64,000 bases of DNA, taken from NCBI GenBank assembly GCA_002914845.1, contig JXTC01000005.1, forward strand, positions 579,949 to 643,948, read 5' to 3'. The stretch comes from Trema orientale (taxonomy: Eukaryota > Streptophyta > Magnoliopsida > Rosales > Cannabaceae). A program made the translations under genes and the position numbers. Under the pieces are notes generated by a model. The model was given only the letters and a program-made list of their open reading frames with translations. It made no database searches and was not told where the DNA came from. Positions 25,183 to 36,900 of the stretch are shown here, piece by piece (positions within the stretch are counted from its first letter, which is position 1; each line of letters begins with the position of its first letter).

Positions 25183-28100
25183 ATGAGAGATGGGAGTTCA
25201 AAGAAAAGCAAGGTCTTTTTTTTTTTTTTTTTCTTTTTTGGATGAGAAACTTTCCCAATTTGTTTGTTTAACGAGTTTGGATTTTGGGGAATTGTTTGTT
25301 TGATTGATTCTTTGACTGTTGTTTGGTTTAGCTCTCATGGTCAAAGAAAATGGTCAGAAAGTGGTTCAACATCAAGAGCAAGAATGAGGAGTTTCAGGCT
25401 GATGATATCTATGGAGGTGGTTCTTTTAGCACTTATTTGATTAGTTTTTTTATTAGCTTGAGAGATATTTTTCTTAATCAAATTTGTTTTGAGAGACTTC
25501 CACTTAAACTCAAAAGCTTTCCCATTCCAATGGGGGGCTTAGTTTGATAGCAGTTTTTGTTTTCTGTAATTCCAACTTCCAAGTATGTGAAATGCCAGAT
25601 TCTTAGCTTTAATATCCCAAAATTCTCAGCTACCAACAAAGATTGAGCTGAGAAAAACTCTACTAATCAACCAATCCAAGACATTCCTCTTTTTCATGTT
25701 TATTAACCTTTTCGTAATACTTCTCCAAGGTAGAATTCGTGAGCTAATGATAGTTTTCTTCTTCAGGAGGTGATGTTGAATACAGGACTAGCTTCTCAGA
25801 GAGGGAGCCCTCCACTATCAAAAAGAGCAAAACAGGTTAGTATCATTAGACTGATATTATTAACAAAAATACTCTTCTAAGAACTACCAAAATCAGATGA
25901 TGTGATTGGAAAAAATTTGTACATCTCAAACTTAATTTGCTCATAATCAATCTTTCTGTAATGCACAGAGAAATTTAGCAAGACCACTGATCAGGTCCGG
26001 CGAAGTAGAATGAATCTTGACCATCCTCGAATTTTTGATGTGCAGAACCATAGGTATATATCCATCTTCTCGTCATATTTAATTTTTCTCAGAAGGCTCC
26101 TGTAAATTATCAATTATGAGTTAATTTTTTTTTTTTCTATTTTGGGAGCAGCATTTTTGTTGCTACATGGAATGTGGCTGGAAGATCTCCACCAAGTAAC
26201 TTAAATCTAGATGAATGGCTTCACGCTGCACCTCCTGCTGACATTTATGTTCTTGGGTATGATTAGATTGTCTTTTACTTTGAATCTTCACAATCACTCT
26301 TAACATGCTATGGATATTAATGTTTGCTCCTGTCTCTTTCAGATTTCAGGAGATAGTTCCACTTAATGCTGGTAATGTTCTTGGCGCAGAAGACAATGGA
26401 CCTGCTAAGAAATGGCTTGCTCTCATCCGAAAGACTCTTAACAATCTTCCTGGGACCAGTGGAGGGAGTGGCTGCTATACGCCATCTCCAATCCCGCAGC
26501 CTGTTGTAGAACTAGATGCAGATTTTGAGGGATCATCGAGGCAGAAGAACTCGTCTTTCTTTCATCGCCGATCGTTCCAGGCTACACACAGTTGGAGAAT
26601 GGAAAATGATCCTTCGGTCCCACAGCCGCGTCTTGATCGTCGGTTCAGCGTCTGTGATAGGGTGATCTTTGGTCACAGGCCAAGTACTGACTATGGTCAC
26701 AGGCCAAGTACTGACTATGTTCACAGACCAAGTGATTACAGCCACAGGCCAAGTGATTACAGTCACAGGCCAAGTGATTATAGTCATAGGCCAAGTGATT
26801 ACAGGCCAAGTGATTATAGTCACAGGCCAAGTGATTACAGTCACAGACCAAGTGATTACAGTCACAGACCAAGTGACTTTGATTCTAGTCACAGATGGGG
26901 TCATAGGCCTAGTGACTATTCCAGGCCAAGTGACTACTCCAGATGGGGTTCATCTGATGATGACAATGGAGCTGGTGATTCACCAAGTACTGTGTTATTC
27001 TCTCCAATGTCCTATGGCTATGGTGGATCTGCATCCAATGATGATGGACATAGGAAAAGAGGGCATTCAAGATATTGCTTAGTTGCAAGTAAACAAATGG
27101 TTGGAATATTTCTCACTGTTTGGGTCAGGAGTGAATTGAGGGATCATGTTCGAAACATGAAAGTATCTTGTGTTGGAAGAGGATTAATGGGTTACCTCGG
27201 AAATAAGGTATTCAATTAATTTAATCATGGTTCTTAAAAGTTGTTACTTTCTTTTGGTCCTGAAAATCTTTGATAACTATTTAGTCATGATTTTCTCTTT
27301 GAATTTGCAGGGATCCATTTCGATCAGCATGTCGTTGCATCAAACAACCTTTTGCTTTGTGTGTAGTCATTTAACCTCAGGACAGAAGGAGGGTGATGAA
27401 CTAAGAAGGAATTCTGATGTCATGGAGATCCTTAGGAAGACAAGGTTTCCACGGGTTAATAGCGCTGGCGATGAGAAATCCCCAGAGACTATCCTTGAGC
27501 ATGAGTAAGATCCTTGCTCACTAAATACCAATAAAATATTACTCTCATGGCTTAGAATGAAACGGAGTTGCTAAGGAGATACGAGGAAGACCTATAACAA
27601 GAATGGATGTAACCAATTAAAATAAAATAAACTGCTATATAGTTCAAATTGAATTAGGCATCAGTAAACCGGAACTTGTTACCTTTTAGCTGACTCTGCT
27701 CTATATTTGCTTCATTCCATTTTATACTTAAGATTTTTCTTCCTTTTCTAATTACATGTTCTCTTTCATATGTAGTCGAGTTATTTGGCTTGGAGATTTG
27801 AACTATCGAATTGCCCTCTCTTACCGCTCTGCAAAGGCCCTAGTTGAGATGCAAAACTGGAGGGCATTGTTAGAGAGAGACCAGGCATGTTTGTAAATCT
27901 CTCATAGTATACTTCCCTGTTTTTCCTTTTCCTCTGTTCTAATTAGCTCATCATTAACTTTGTTTTCTAACTCATGGATGTTTCTTTGTGCAGTTGAGGA
28001 TAGAGCAAAGACGAGGTCGTGTTTTTCGTGGATGGAATGAAGGGAGGATTTACTTCCCCCCAACATACAAATACTCTACTAATTCAGACAGATATGCTGG

Positions 28101-28478
28101 GGATGACATGCATCCGAAAGAGAAACGTCGAACACCAGCTTGGTAAGAAATTATGCAAACATATCTCAGATGTTTTGAATGACTATCACATCACAAAACA
28201 AAGCGTAAAATGTAAATCAGGTACAATGCTGATTAAATTTCTTGTTGATTAAAAGGTGTGATCGAATTTTGTGGCATGGAGAAGGGCTCCATCAACTATC
28301 TTATGACCGTGGACAATCCCGGTTTTCAGATCACAGACCAGTCTATGGCATGTTTTGGGCTGAAGTTGTATCCAGCCATAGCCGTTTGAAGAAAAGCATG
28401 AGCTATTCTAGTTCCAGGATTGAGGCGGAGGAGCTGCTCCCATATTCACATGGATATACTGAACTTAGCTTTTTCTAA
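25183..28478 (+). CDS. CVP2-like: Type I inositol polyphosphate 5-phosphatase, CVP2-like
   Basis: Mg-dependent enzyme removing the 5-phosphate from inositol phosphates/phosphoinositides. Arabidopsis CVP2 acts in vein patterning and protophloem identity (family knowledge). Ten exons: 25183-25212, 25332-25416, 25767-25835, 25969-26053, 26152-26256, 26343-27207, 27311-27504, 27776-27884, 27994-28142, 28256-28478. They sum to 1914 nt, or 637 aa. The N-terminus [15 protein letters not shown] fits the CVP2 branch. Catalytic-fold motifs are [23 protein letters not shown] (about 482-489), PAWCDR (562-567) and FSDHRPV (587-593). The protein ends GYTELSFF. The long exon 6 carries a family-typical linker that is expanded here into tandem HRPSDYS units. 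Intron 8 starts GC (CAG|GCATGT). Beside SDE3 in Arabidopsis CVP2 is the neighbour, which supports the CVP2 assignment; At5PTase2 is the alternative. Confidence 0.92.
26671..26940 (+). repeat. In-frame minisatellite encoding HRPSDYS units
   Basis: About 11-13 degenerate copies of a ~21-bp unit encode GHRPSTDY, then HRPSDYS, one RPSDYS lacking His, and finally RPSDYSRWG. The array lies in the linker between [12 protein letters not shown] and the catalytic half of the 5-phosphatase. Copy differences are mostly whole codons, so the frame is kept. The unit is rich in Ser, Tyr, Arg and His and likely disordered. Confidence 0.9.
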
Positions 28479-30848
28479 AGGACGACAGCATGATTTTGTC
28501 CCGCATTGAATATACATCCAAGTATGTTCTCTCTCTCTCTCTCTCACAGTGAAACACAACCCACAAAAGCTCACACGTGTATATACTCGCATGCACAAGT
28601 TTGTGCACTCTTAAATCCTTTTTAACAAACCAAGTCCATATGCATACCCAATCAATTAGGCCAATTAGACCCTTTTAAGCATTTTAGGTTGGACCTTTCA
28701 ATTAGTCCAAGTGGGTTTTGCTAGAATCTGTCAAAATTCACCTCTAAGCCAGAATATGTGGCTGGCCTAATCTGTAAAAAGTGTCTTGTATATTCACTTT
28801 CTCTGAAAAAAAAATAAAAAGAAACAAAGAAAGAACTACATGACCAGCAAAGATCTCTTGCTTCTTCCTCTTCCCATTCTAACCTTGATTTTGGTCCCCA
28901 GGAGCAGGCTTTGGAATCACTTTGTTGAATTTTTTTTTTTTCATTTCATCACCACAAGGGCGATGGAGACATTCCGTTGCTCACAAACCGAAAAAGGTAT
29001 ACAAGCTCTCTTCTCTTTTTCTCTTTTTTCAATTTCACCTTTCTCGGTTCTGGTGTCGAGTTTTGTTTCTTTGTATTAACTCCCTTTCATTTTTTACTTC
29101 TCTCTTTGCAGGTGCTAATTTGGTTGTCCAACTATAATGTCACATTGTACATTTGATCATCATACCATACATTAAAAAAAGAAAAAAACATATCAGATTT
29201 TCAGTACGGAGAATAATTAGGTAACCCATTTGACAGACACGCTGCCTTTCTGACATATCTCAAAGTTACAAGTATTTGCTTATGACCTGCTCAAATGATT
29301 AGGTACTTTTTTTTTTCTTTTAAACTAGTTAATGTTTTGTACTTTAATAAGATTTAGCCCATATAAGCTTATGATTAGAGTTTTTATTATCTTGCAGGAT
29401 GAAACTAATCCAATCAAGAACTTCATGCCTTGTTGAGGAAGAAGAAGATTTTGTTTGATTCATGATTCTTTATTTGTTCATGGAAGTATATATGCATATA
29501 TGACTTTGATATGAGTGACCAATCCAAGTTGAAAGGATGGTCAAATAATCATTTGTATACTCATCTTTTTCTTGTTTTAAAATGCAAAGAGAAGATTTGA
29601 CAGATACCCTATTACCAAAAGCAAATGACTTAAAGAAAAAAACACAAGGAAAATGAAGTTCATGATATAAAATCTGAACCCCCTCTTAGTCTACTCTGTT
29701 GTTTCATATGATTGTACTGAAAAAACAAAAAGTAGGCTTTTTTTTATAAGCTCCCATCCTGTTCCCAATTCTGGTTTTGCTTTTCTTATTTTGGTCGATA
29801 ATAATTATTGATGTGAGGTAAAAATAAATAAATAAATAAACAAGAAACAAAAGCATGAGACAGTTTTACAGATTTGGCAGGTAAAAATTGGAAGAGAGAG
29901 ACACGATTTTGAGAGGGACTGGTCTTTTAGAGAGTGGTGGTACATGTCTGAATTTGTCTTTTGCTGTTTGCTTAGTTTATCATAATGACTTCTGTTGGAG
30001 GACCACCTAGGAGGATAAGAAACAGGCAACAAAAAGACAATACTTCATTATATACGGAAATATGACTAATTATGTACCTTCCAAAGACTTTAATATGCAT
30101 GCGTTGGTTCTTCCTCTGCTCCATCTGAAAGCCTTTTTTTTTTTTTTTTGGGTGGAGGAGACTTGAGGTTGTGGGGTTGGGCATTAACAGCCTTCATCAC
30201 CGCATAACTGTAAATGGTTGAATGAGAAGTAGAGATTCCAACTCAGGACATTCATAATGAAAGGAGGCCTCGTTACCAGCAAGGTATATCGGCAAATATA
30301 GATAATGTCAACTTTTAGTATCGTTGCATGCTAGAACCTAGTTGATCCATAATAAGTTTGGGATGGATTATGAATTAGTTGATCCATAATAAGTTTGGTT
30401 CAAAATCAAGGTCTTCTGCTTTTGATATTGCACATTACTTGTTCTCTTGGTGAGCATGGTTTAAGCAAAGGGCAATATAGTGGACACAAGCCGCATCATG
30501 TTGGAGAAACAACACTCTAACAACAGTGTATTTAATTGTTAGGCACCAAAACAGATGGAAAGAAATATGTCGTTTTCCAGAAAGGAAAGGCATGCTGAGA
30601 TCGTCCTTATGTGCATATGTTAGTGTCGTTTGACATGGGAATACCCGGTGGCTTGACAAAATTGTACGTTTTTGAAGGTCTTATTATTTTCCATTTTCTC
30701 TTAACATACAACATTCGCTTCTATCAGGTCAAAGAGATTCGAGTCTCCACAATGGTGTATGAGATCGGATTTCGTACTCTAGGAGTAATCACTAATAATC
30801 TTATGAGTCATTCCAGGATCGTGTCTCCCAATTAGAAGATCCTGTGAG
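28479..30848. other. Intergenic region downstream of 5-phosphatase
   Basis: Contains the presumed 3' UTR (A-rich AAAATAAAAAG near 28808). I see no coding frame with a family signature. Minor features are a CT run at about 28525-28545 and a 23-bp direct repeat (tagttgatccataataag) near 30338 and 30378. Confidence 0.5.
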
Positions 30849-31094
30849 GAGGGGCGGAGCTACATAGGGTCCAAAAAGGGTAATTGCCACCTCCGGTCCG
30901 AATTTTATTTTTTATGTACATAGCATGTAGATTTTTTCAAAAATTAGTCTTTGTCTACTCTAAACTAAGTTTTTGCCCCCTCTGAATTTATAAAATTTAA
31001 ATATGCCCCTCAAGTTTTGAGTTAAGTCTTTTTCTACAATTGAAAAACATTTGATTTTTGTCTCATCTGGATTAAATTTCTGACTCCACCTCTG
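30849..31094. mobile_element. hAT-type MITE
   Basis: This 246-bp non-coding element has a left end GAGGGGCGGAGCTAC and a right end whose reverse complement is CAGAGGTGGAGTCAG. Both are variants of the common plant hAT terminus CAGGGGCGGAGCCA. The flanking 8-mers CCTGTGAG (30841-30848) and CCTGTGAA (31095-31102) match at 7 of 8 positions, the target-site size of hAT elements. Confidence 0.75.
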
Positions 31095-31290
31095 CCTGTG
31101 AATAGGTACCCCATATTCTGCTAGTTGACGAAGGCACGAGGATGGGACGTATCATTATCGTTCCACCTGTGGTCCTAGAGATCATCGGGTCTAAATACTT
31201 ATCGCGGTAAAAACTAGATAAGGAACACGAGGGCATCACTGATTCCTCATTTCTTTACTCGGAAAAAAAAAAAAAAAAAAATTTGCATAG

Positions 31291-31451
31291 ACACCACCGA
31301 CTTGGCAGAGTGGTAAGTCCACACTTCTCTCCTATCCAAGAACTTGGGTTCAAACCGGAACCGCATAATGGCTAGAGTATATGGACAATCTAATTAAGAG
31401 GATGTATATAGCATACGAGGTACGCAAAGTAAAAGAGAAAAAAAAAAAAAA
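31291..31451 (+). mobile_element. tRNA-derived SINE
   Basis: A pol III internal promoter is visible. The A box TGGCAGAGTGG is at 31303-31313 and the B box GGTTCAAACC at 31347-31356, about 33 bp apart. A ~80-bp unrelated body ends in an A-run at 31437-31451. No tRNA cloverleaf is complete, so this is a SINE and not a tRNA gene. The 5' boundary is approximate and a preceding poly(A) at 31263-31281 obscures target duplications. Confidence 0.65.
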
Positions 31452-31743
31452 CTAATAAATACAATTTTCTCTAACTCGAGTTTCTGCAAAAGACTGAATA
31501 TAAAACTTGTGAATTTGGACCAAAAGTCGAATTTCATAAGACTTGAGAACAAAAATCATTAACTCAATTGGATTCCAAGATGTTTATAACTTTATATACG
31601 AAAAGTTTGGAAAAACTACTCAGAGAAATATTAGTAGTTGAATTTTCCATATTTAAAAACAAGCGCGCAGCAAATGTAATTAGCACTAAAGAGTCCTTAA
31701 AATTCTCCTCATTGCTTTGTGATGACGTACTTTGTTTCCGTTT

Positions 31744-32300
31744 AAATCCTTTTAATTCCAAAAGGTTTTTAATGTTCTAATCAGGATTTTATCAATTAAG
31801 AATACGTTTTTTCTGGAAAAAAAAATCACTTAGAAGAGTAGGAACACCTTTATCCACATAAACACTTGGAAGATTCTTATCCAACTTGAACGTCTCTTGA
31901 ATTTAAATTTCTTTAACTCAGATTCGATTTTTCTATTGTAATTTTTGTTAATCTTCATATCTTTATTTTGAATTCGAATCTTTATGCATATTTTTCTCTT
32001 CAAGAGACTCTTTGAACCCTTAAATCCTTTTAATTCCAAAAGGCGTTTAATGTTCTAATCAGGATTTTGTCATTCAAAATATGTATTTAAGAATTTTTTC
32101 TTTTCAAAAAGAAAAAAAAATTAGAAGAGTAATATCTCCATTATTCATAAACACTTGAAAGATTCCTATTCACTTGAACTCTCTTGAATTAGAATTTCTT
32201 AGCTCAAATTCGAATTTTTCATTTTTTTTTTTATCTTTCGTATTTTTATTTTGAAATCGAATCTTCGTACATATCTTTATTTTCGAGACTCTTTGAGCTC
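31744..32300. repeat. Tandem duplication, ~278-bp unit, two copies
   Basis: The block beginning AAATCCTTTTAATTCC at 31744 repeats at 32022. The following sequence stays parallel (GGATTTT, AGAAGAGTA, AAACACTT, TCTTGAATT, ATCTTTATTTTGAA, GAGACTCTTTGA) with scattered differences. No coding frame spans either copy. Confidence 0.75.
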
Positions 32301-33038
32301 TTCTGTAGTTATCTAGATACGAAATTAGGTTAAATTAAGGTTGTGGAAAAAATGCCAAGTAGCTAATTTTTTAGTCCCTGTTATCTTTATTATAATATAT
32401 ATTTATGTACATGTTTATGTGAGAGAGATGCTAAAGTATCGTTGGTACTACAACTATTTTTTTCTTACAACTATACATGATCTCATGTACCATAATAGTT
32501 TATGAGATTTTACATGGATCTCATGGAAATGGATTAGATGAAAATTAAACCAGTACGATAAATTTAAGACCGTGAAATTATAAAGCAATACAAACATCAA
32601 CTTTACTTGCCAATTAATGATGAGCATGCAGCTGCATTCATGCAAAATCGCCAATATGGAACATGTGTCAAATATAATTAGCTTTTCCAATAGTAGTTAA
32701 TGACACCCAAAAAGTACGTGAAGTGCAGTCTAAAATCTGTCACTTGAATAGAATAATATGTGCAGATACAAAAAGTTCAAGATGTTCCTATCCTAAGAAT
32801 TAGCCCCAACTTATAATTTTTCTAGTGATTGTTCACCAAATAAATTAATTGGAGCTTCAGCTGTACCAGTAGTTGTTTGAAGACTTGAAGACAAAATGAA
32901 ATAATATATAGCTATATACGTACAAGAGCCTCAAATTAGAACAACAAAATTATTATAAATACATTGCATTATTAATACGTAAAAGTTTAGCCATATATAC
33001 AATTCTCTCAACTTTGCAGCAAATTACGAAGCAAATTG
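32301..33038. other. Intergenic stretch, nothing recognised
   Basis: AT-rich with no coding frame or repeat structure I can support. It presumably contains the 3' flank of the FLZ relic. Confidence 0.5.
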
Positions 33039-33618
33039 TCAGTCAAACCCATCGAAAGCCATCTGATGGTCTCGACACTTAGGAGAGCAAAACGCACCTA
33101 TATTGTAACTGCACCATGCCAACAAATATTCCATGCATACATGTAATTAGTTTAATTATCACTATTTTTCTTGAAATAATAATGTAATGATCATCAATGT
33201 CTCAAAATCAAATAACTGTTATTTACATATATATAGCACTCAATCATCATAACATACATGAATATATATATTCAAGCGGGCTCAACTTAATTGTAATTAA
33301 CTACGTTTTGAGTTCAAATCCTCATCTCCAAACTAAAATATATCTATGTATATATATGTCGTTCTACTTTTGGAAATAGAATAATATATGGTACTGTTTA
33401 TGATAAAGAAATTATCATGATTAAGATTAGGGAACTTATGATCATAACACGAAAGAAAGATTATGAGGGCTTCTTTTTTTTTTTTTTTTTTCAATGATCA
33501 ACCAAGACATAAATCAATAGGAATAATGAATGTTGAAAAACAAAGAACTAGTGTAACATATATAAAATGAAGATTATTTTTACAACAATACCAGCCAGAG
33601 ACACAAGAAAGACCCACA

Positions 33619-33652
<34 letters not shown>

Positions 33653-33952
33653 ACAGTTGATGCGTGTTATGATGAATATTGTATATATACGTACCCATAC
33701 ATGTAGAGGTTGTCGTTTTGTTTAAACTTCTTCTCGCACAGCAGGGTAACAAGCTTTCATCCTTTGATCAGCCTCCTTATTATTGCTATTGTTGGAACCC
33801 AATAATGAATCTCTCTGCGGCGACCCCAATTCGAATATAACCTTCTTGATCATCTTCTCTGCCTGCCCTTCACACGGCGGCGGCTTCTAGATGGCGCTGG
33901 ACGACGGAGCTTCCGCCGCCTTGTTGTGCGGTTTCTGAGGCTGTGGAGCCAT
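33039..33952 (-). pseudogene. FLZ (DUF581) zinc-finger gene, apparently broken
   Basis: Two exons on the minus strand. Exon 1 at 33952-33695 begins MAPQPQKPHNKAAEAP. Exon 2 at 33108-33039 encodes YNIGAFCSPKCRDHQMAFD and then TGA. Together they form the FCS-like zinc finger: CxxC with EKKF, then NDNLYMY at the end of exon 1 and FCSxxCR in exon 2. The intron site after YMY is where FLZ genes are normally interrupted, with donor GG|GTACGT and acceptor TGCAG. FLZ proteins are plant-specific SnRK1-binding scaffolds (family knowledge). Two lesions are seen: TAG at codon 22, and about 4 extra bases inside the first CxxC (TGTTACCCTGCTGTGCGAG, near 33745) that shift the frame. Sequencing error at both sites is possible but less likely. 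Otherwise it is a young pseudogene. Confidence 0.7.
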
Positions 33953-34667
33953 TAAGCGCTTCTTTTGGACCAAACACTAGCTAGGCATAAGCGGTAATAT
34001 TTAAGAGTACTACCGGCCTGGAATGGATGAAATAAGCTCCCCATCCCTCCCATACTCGACGACCGTACGGTTTTTGACTTTGCCCTAGACATTATACGTA
34101 CGGAACTCTGCTATTTAAAAAAAAAAAAAAAACAGATTTTATATATGTACCGTACACTCATACACGGGATTGAAGGAGGAGAACGGGAAGTGTGAGTGAC
34201 CGACTGTGCAAACCTACTCTGTACTCTCTCTCTCTGCCGTGTTCAGGGCATAGAGAAGGAAATTAATGTGAGTCAGTTTCTTATTAGGCTTTCAAACAAA
34301 AGAGTATTTTATTATAAAATATCTCATTCAAAAAGGAGCTGAGAATTGGGTTTAATTTCCTGAAGGAAATTTAACACTGAAGGAGAAGGCTTTTATTTCA
34401 CTTTATTTTATTTTAAAAAATAGAATCGAAATTTAATTAATTAGGATTCCTGATTAGAGCTTTCCCGCCCTGGTATATATACGGTTAGGATACCACTTTT
34501 CTTCGGGATATTTGGAATTTTGTAGAGATAGACATCCACATTTCTGTTTTCAAAATTTTAACTTACTGATACTATTATTATTTTAAGGCTATTTGTTTTG
34601 CGCTCTTTTTTTTTTTTTTGCGTTGTCATTTTTTTTTTATGGGGTTTCCAAAGTATGTGGTCTAAAA
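33953..34667. other. Upstream flank of FLZ relic
   Basis: Promoter-side DNA of the FLZ-like gene (minus strand). It includes a CT run near 34219-34233 and T-rich runs near 34608-34640. No gene is seen. Confidence 0.4.
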
Positions 34668-34676
34668 CACGGGAAA

Positions 34677-36891
34677 GAGAAATTGACGCAGCTAGTCTCT
34701 TTTTCCAACCAAATGACTTTTCTAATCCATTTTTTCAGAATGACTTTTCTAATACACTCTTGGGAAGAAAAAGTCTAAAAAGCNATTGAGTTACAAAGTT
34801 ACAACCCTAAGTCACAAAAAATGGCTACTTGGAAATTTATTGACTGTGTTGGGTTTGTTTATTTTTGGTTTGATAATGCTGGGCAATGAATTTTTTGACT
34901 CTATTCTTATATGATTAAAGTGAGTTTATGGGTAATGGATTTAACAAATAGTTCTCTGTATTTATGTGTATTGATGGTCACAAGAGTTTGTAAATATGTG
35001 TATGACTCTGTGTCATAATTTTATGAATATCTAAAATTTTATGAGTAAATTGTGTTTTTCTTTTGAAAATAACTGATCTGACACTCGTAGGTTAATAAAA
35101 ATCATCATTTCCCCTATTTGCAGTCACCAATATGAATGTAACTAAAAAATATTGTGACTGTAAGTCACAAAATTATGACACTGAGTCACAATTTTTAATG
35201 TACGAGGATCCCACCATGTTCATAATGATGTAAAATAAATAGTGACAGTTAGTTACAATTTTGTGACTATCAGTAACAATCTTTAACCAGTATCAAATAT
35301 TTTGACACGTAGTCACAAAATTTATGACATATAGTCAGAAACAAGTCTAGATATATTACATTGATATATATCTAGGTAGAAAAATGTTAACCATTGTACA
35401 GATCCATATCATCTTCCCTTAAAATAATCATTACCTAGTTACTTTTAACTCCAAATAATAACTGATTGGATTTTTCGGAAAAAATGTAAAAATAAGTGAA
35501 TGGAAACTAAAACAAACACATACCTTTTTCTTCGTAGAATTAAGACAAACCAAATTTAGAAGATGAGAGAATGAGAGATGACCAAGAAAAAAATCAGAGA
35601 TAGAGGAAGAGAGCTACGACAAGGAGAAATNNNNNNNNNNNNNNNNNNNNNNNNNNNNNNNNNNNNNNNNNNNNNNNNNNNNNNNNNNNNNNNNNNNNNN
35701 NNNNNNNNNNNNNNNNNNNNNNNNNNNNNNNNNNNNNNNNNNNNNNNNNNNNNNNNNNNNNNNNNNNNNNNNNNNNNNNNNNNNNNNNNNNNNNNNNNNN
35801 NNNNNNNNNNNNNNNNNNNNNNNNNNNNNNNNNNNNNNNNNNNNNNNNNNNNNNNNNNNNNNNNNNNNNNNNNNNNNNNNNNNNNNNNNNNNNNNGATCT
35901 CGAGTCCATGATTGGTTGTTTAGATTGAATTCTTCTAACTCTGCTTATTGTGACTACCAGTAACTAAATTGTGATCAATGTAACAATGAAAAATATTTCC
36001 AAGAAAATGTGTCATAAATACTGTGACACAATATCACACAAATTCTGACTACTTCTAATCACAATATATCACAAAATTTGTGACATATGTGACAATCAGT
36101 CACAAAGTTGTGACACTACCTATGTCTTCAAATCGTGACCATTAGTCACAAAATTGTGACACCTTGGAAACCAAGAGCTCTCCCACCCTAAAGCATTGAA
36201 CCTTTCATCTTGTTATGGTATGGCAATCTCGTAATTTCATTACTTTCACATACCTTACCAGTACAATGGTTGTGGAGACTACCCACCAATTCTTACTATG
36301 TCTCCTCCTAGTATTCCAACCCAAGAAATGCTTTAAACTCGGTATTTTCAGCCAGATAATTTTAAAATCTTGAATGCCTATTTCGGGTCATATAGAACTG
36401 AAACTACCATTGAAGACCATCTTCACAGCCCGGAGAAGTTACAGTCGTGTGTCCCTATAATCACCAGAGCAAGATTACTTCTGGGTTTTGGAGAAAAGAA
36501 GAAGAAGAAGGTTGTTGGCTTCTGTGTTTTGGAGAAAAGAAAAGTTTCTTTGAAAAAATAAAGAAAAAAATAAAGAAAAGTGAATAATGGAGGAGCTTTG
36601 TACGTTTGTGAGAGAAATGAGGAAGAAATATGGGAAAGTAAGTACAAGAAGGGAGCCAACAAAAAAAAAGAAAGAAAAAAGAGGAAAAGTGGGGAACACA
36701 CCTCACCTAAAAAGATACGTAGGTCTCGTTGAAAAAAGAAAAAAAAAGGCAGAGTAGATTTGGAATGTTGAATTTTTCTCTCTCCAAAATGAATTAAAAA
36801 TGTCATAATTTTGTATTAAAAAAGTCATTCTAAAAAAAGAGAGTAAAAAAGTCATTTAGTCACAAAAAGATACTATCTACGTCAATTTCCC
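34677..36891. mobile_element. Non-autonomous Mutator-like element (MULE)
   Basis: The left end GAGAAATTGACGCAGCTAG and the reverse-complemented right end GGGAAATTGACGTAGATAG form the start of a terminal inverted repeat. It continues through AAATGACTTTT and AGAATGACTTTT for about 85-100 bp. The perfect 9-bp duplication CACGGGAAA flanks it at 34668-34676 and 36892-36900, the diagnostic MULE target size. The visible interior has no MURA-like transposase. It carries many short palindromic GTCACAAA/TTTGTGAC motifs (34795-35340 and 35940-36165). A 265-bp N gap at 35631-35895 and one N at 34784 leave its true length and content open. Confidence 0.88.
35631..35895. other. Assembly gap (265 N)
   Basis: Run of undetermined bases inside the Mutator-like element. 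No coding inference is possible across it. Confidence 0.99.
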
Positions 36892-36900
36892 CACGGGAAA

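Noticed and set aside
26533..27082. Open frames on other strands/frames across the 5-phosphatase repeat
   Set aside because: They arise because the 21-bp repeat lacks stops in several frames; the product is a simple repeat with no signature.
30200..30300. Possible second SINE on the minus strand (GTTGGAATCTC B-box-like word)
   Set aside because: The A box is poor and no poly(A) tail is in the right place.
35578..35928. Open frames running across the N block
   Set aside because: They exist only because N codons contain no stop.
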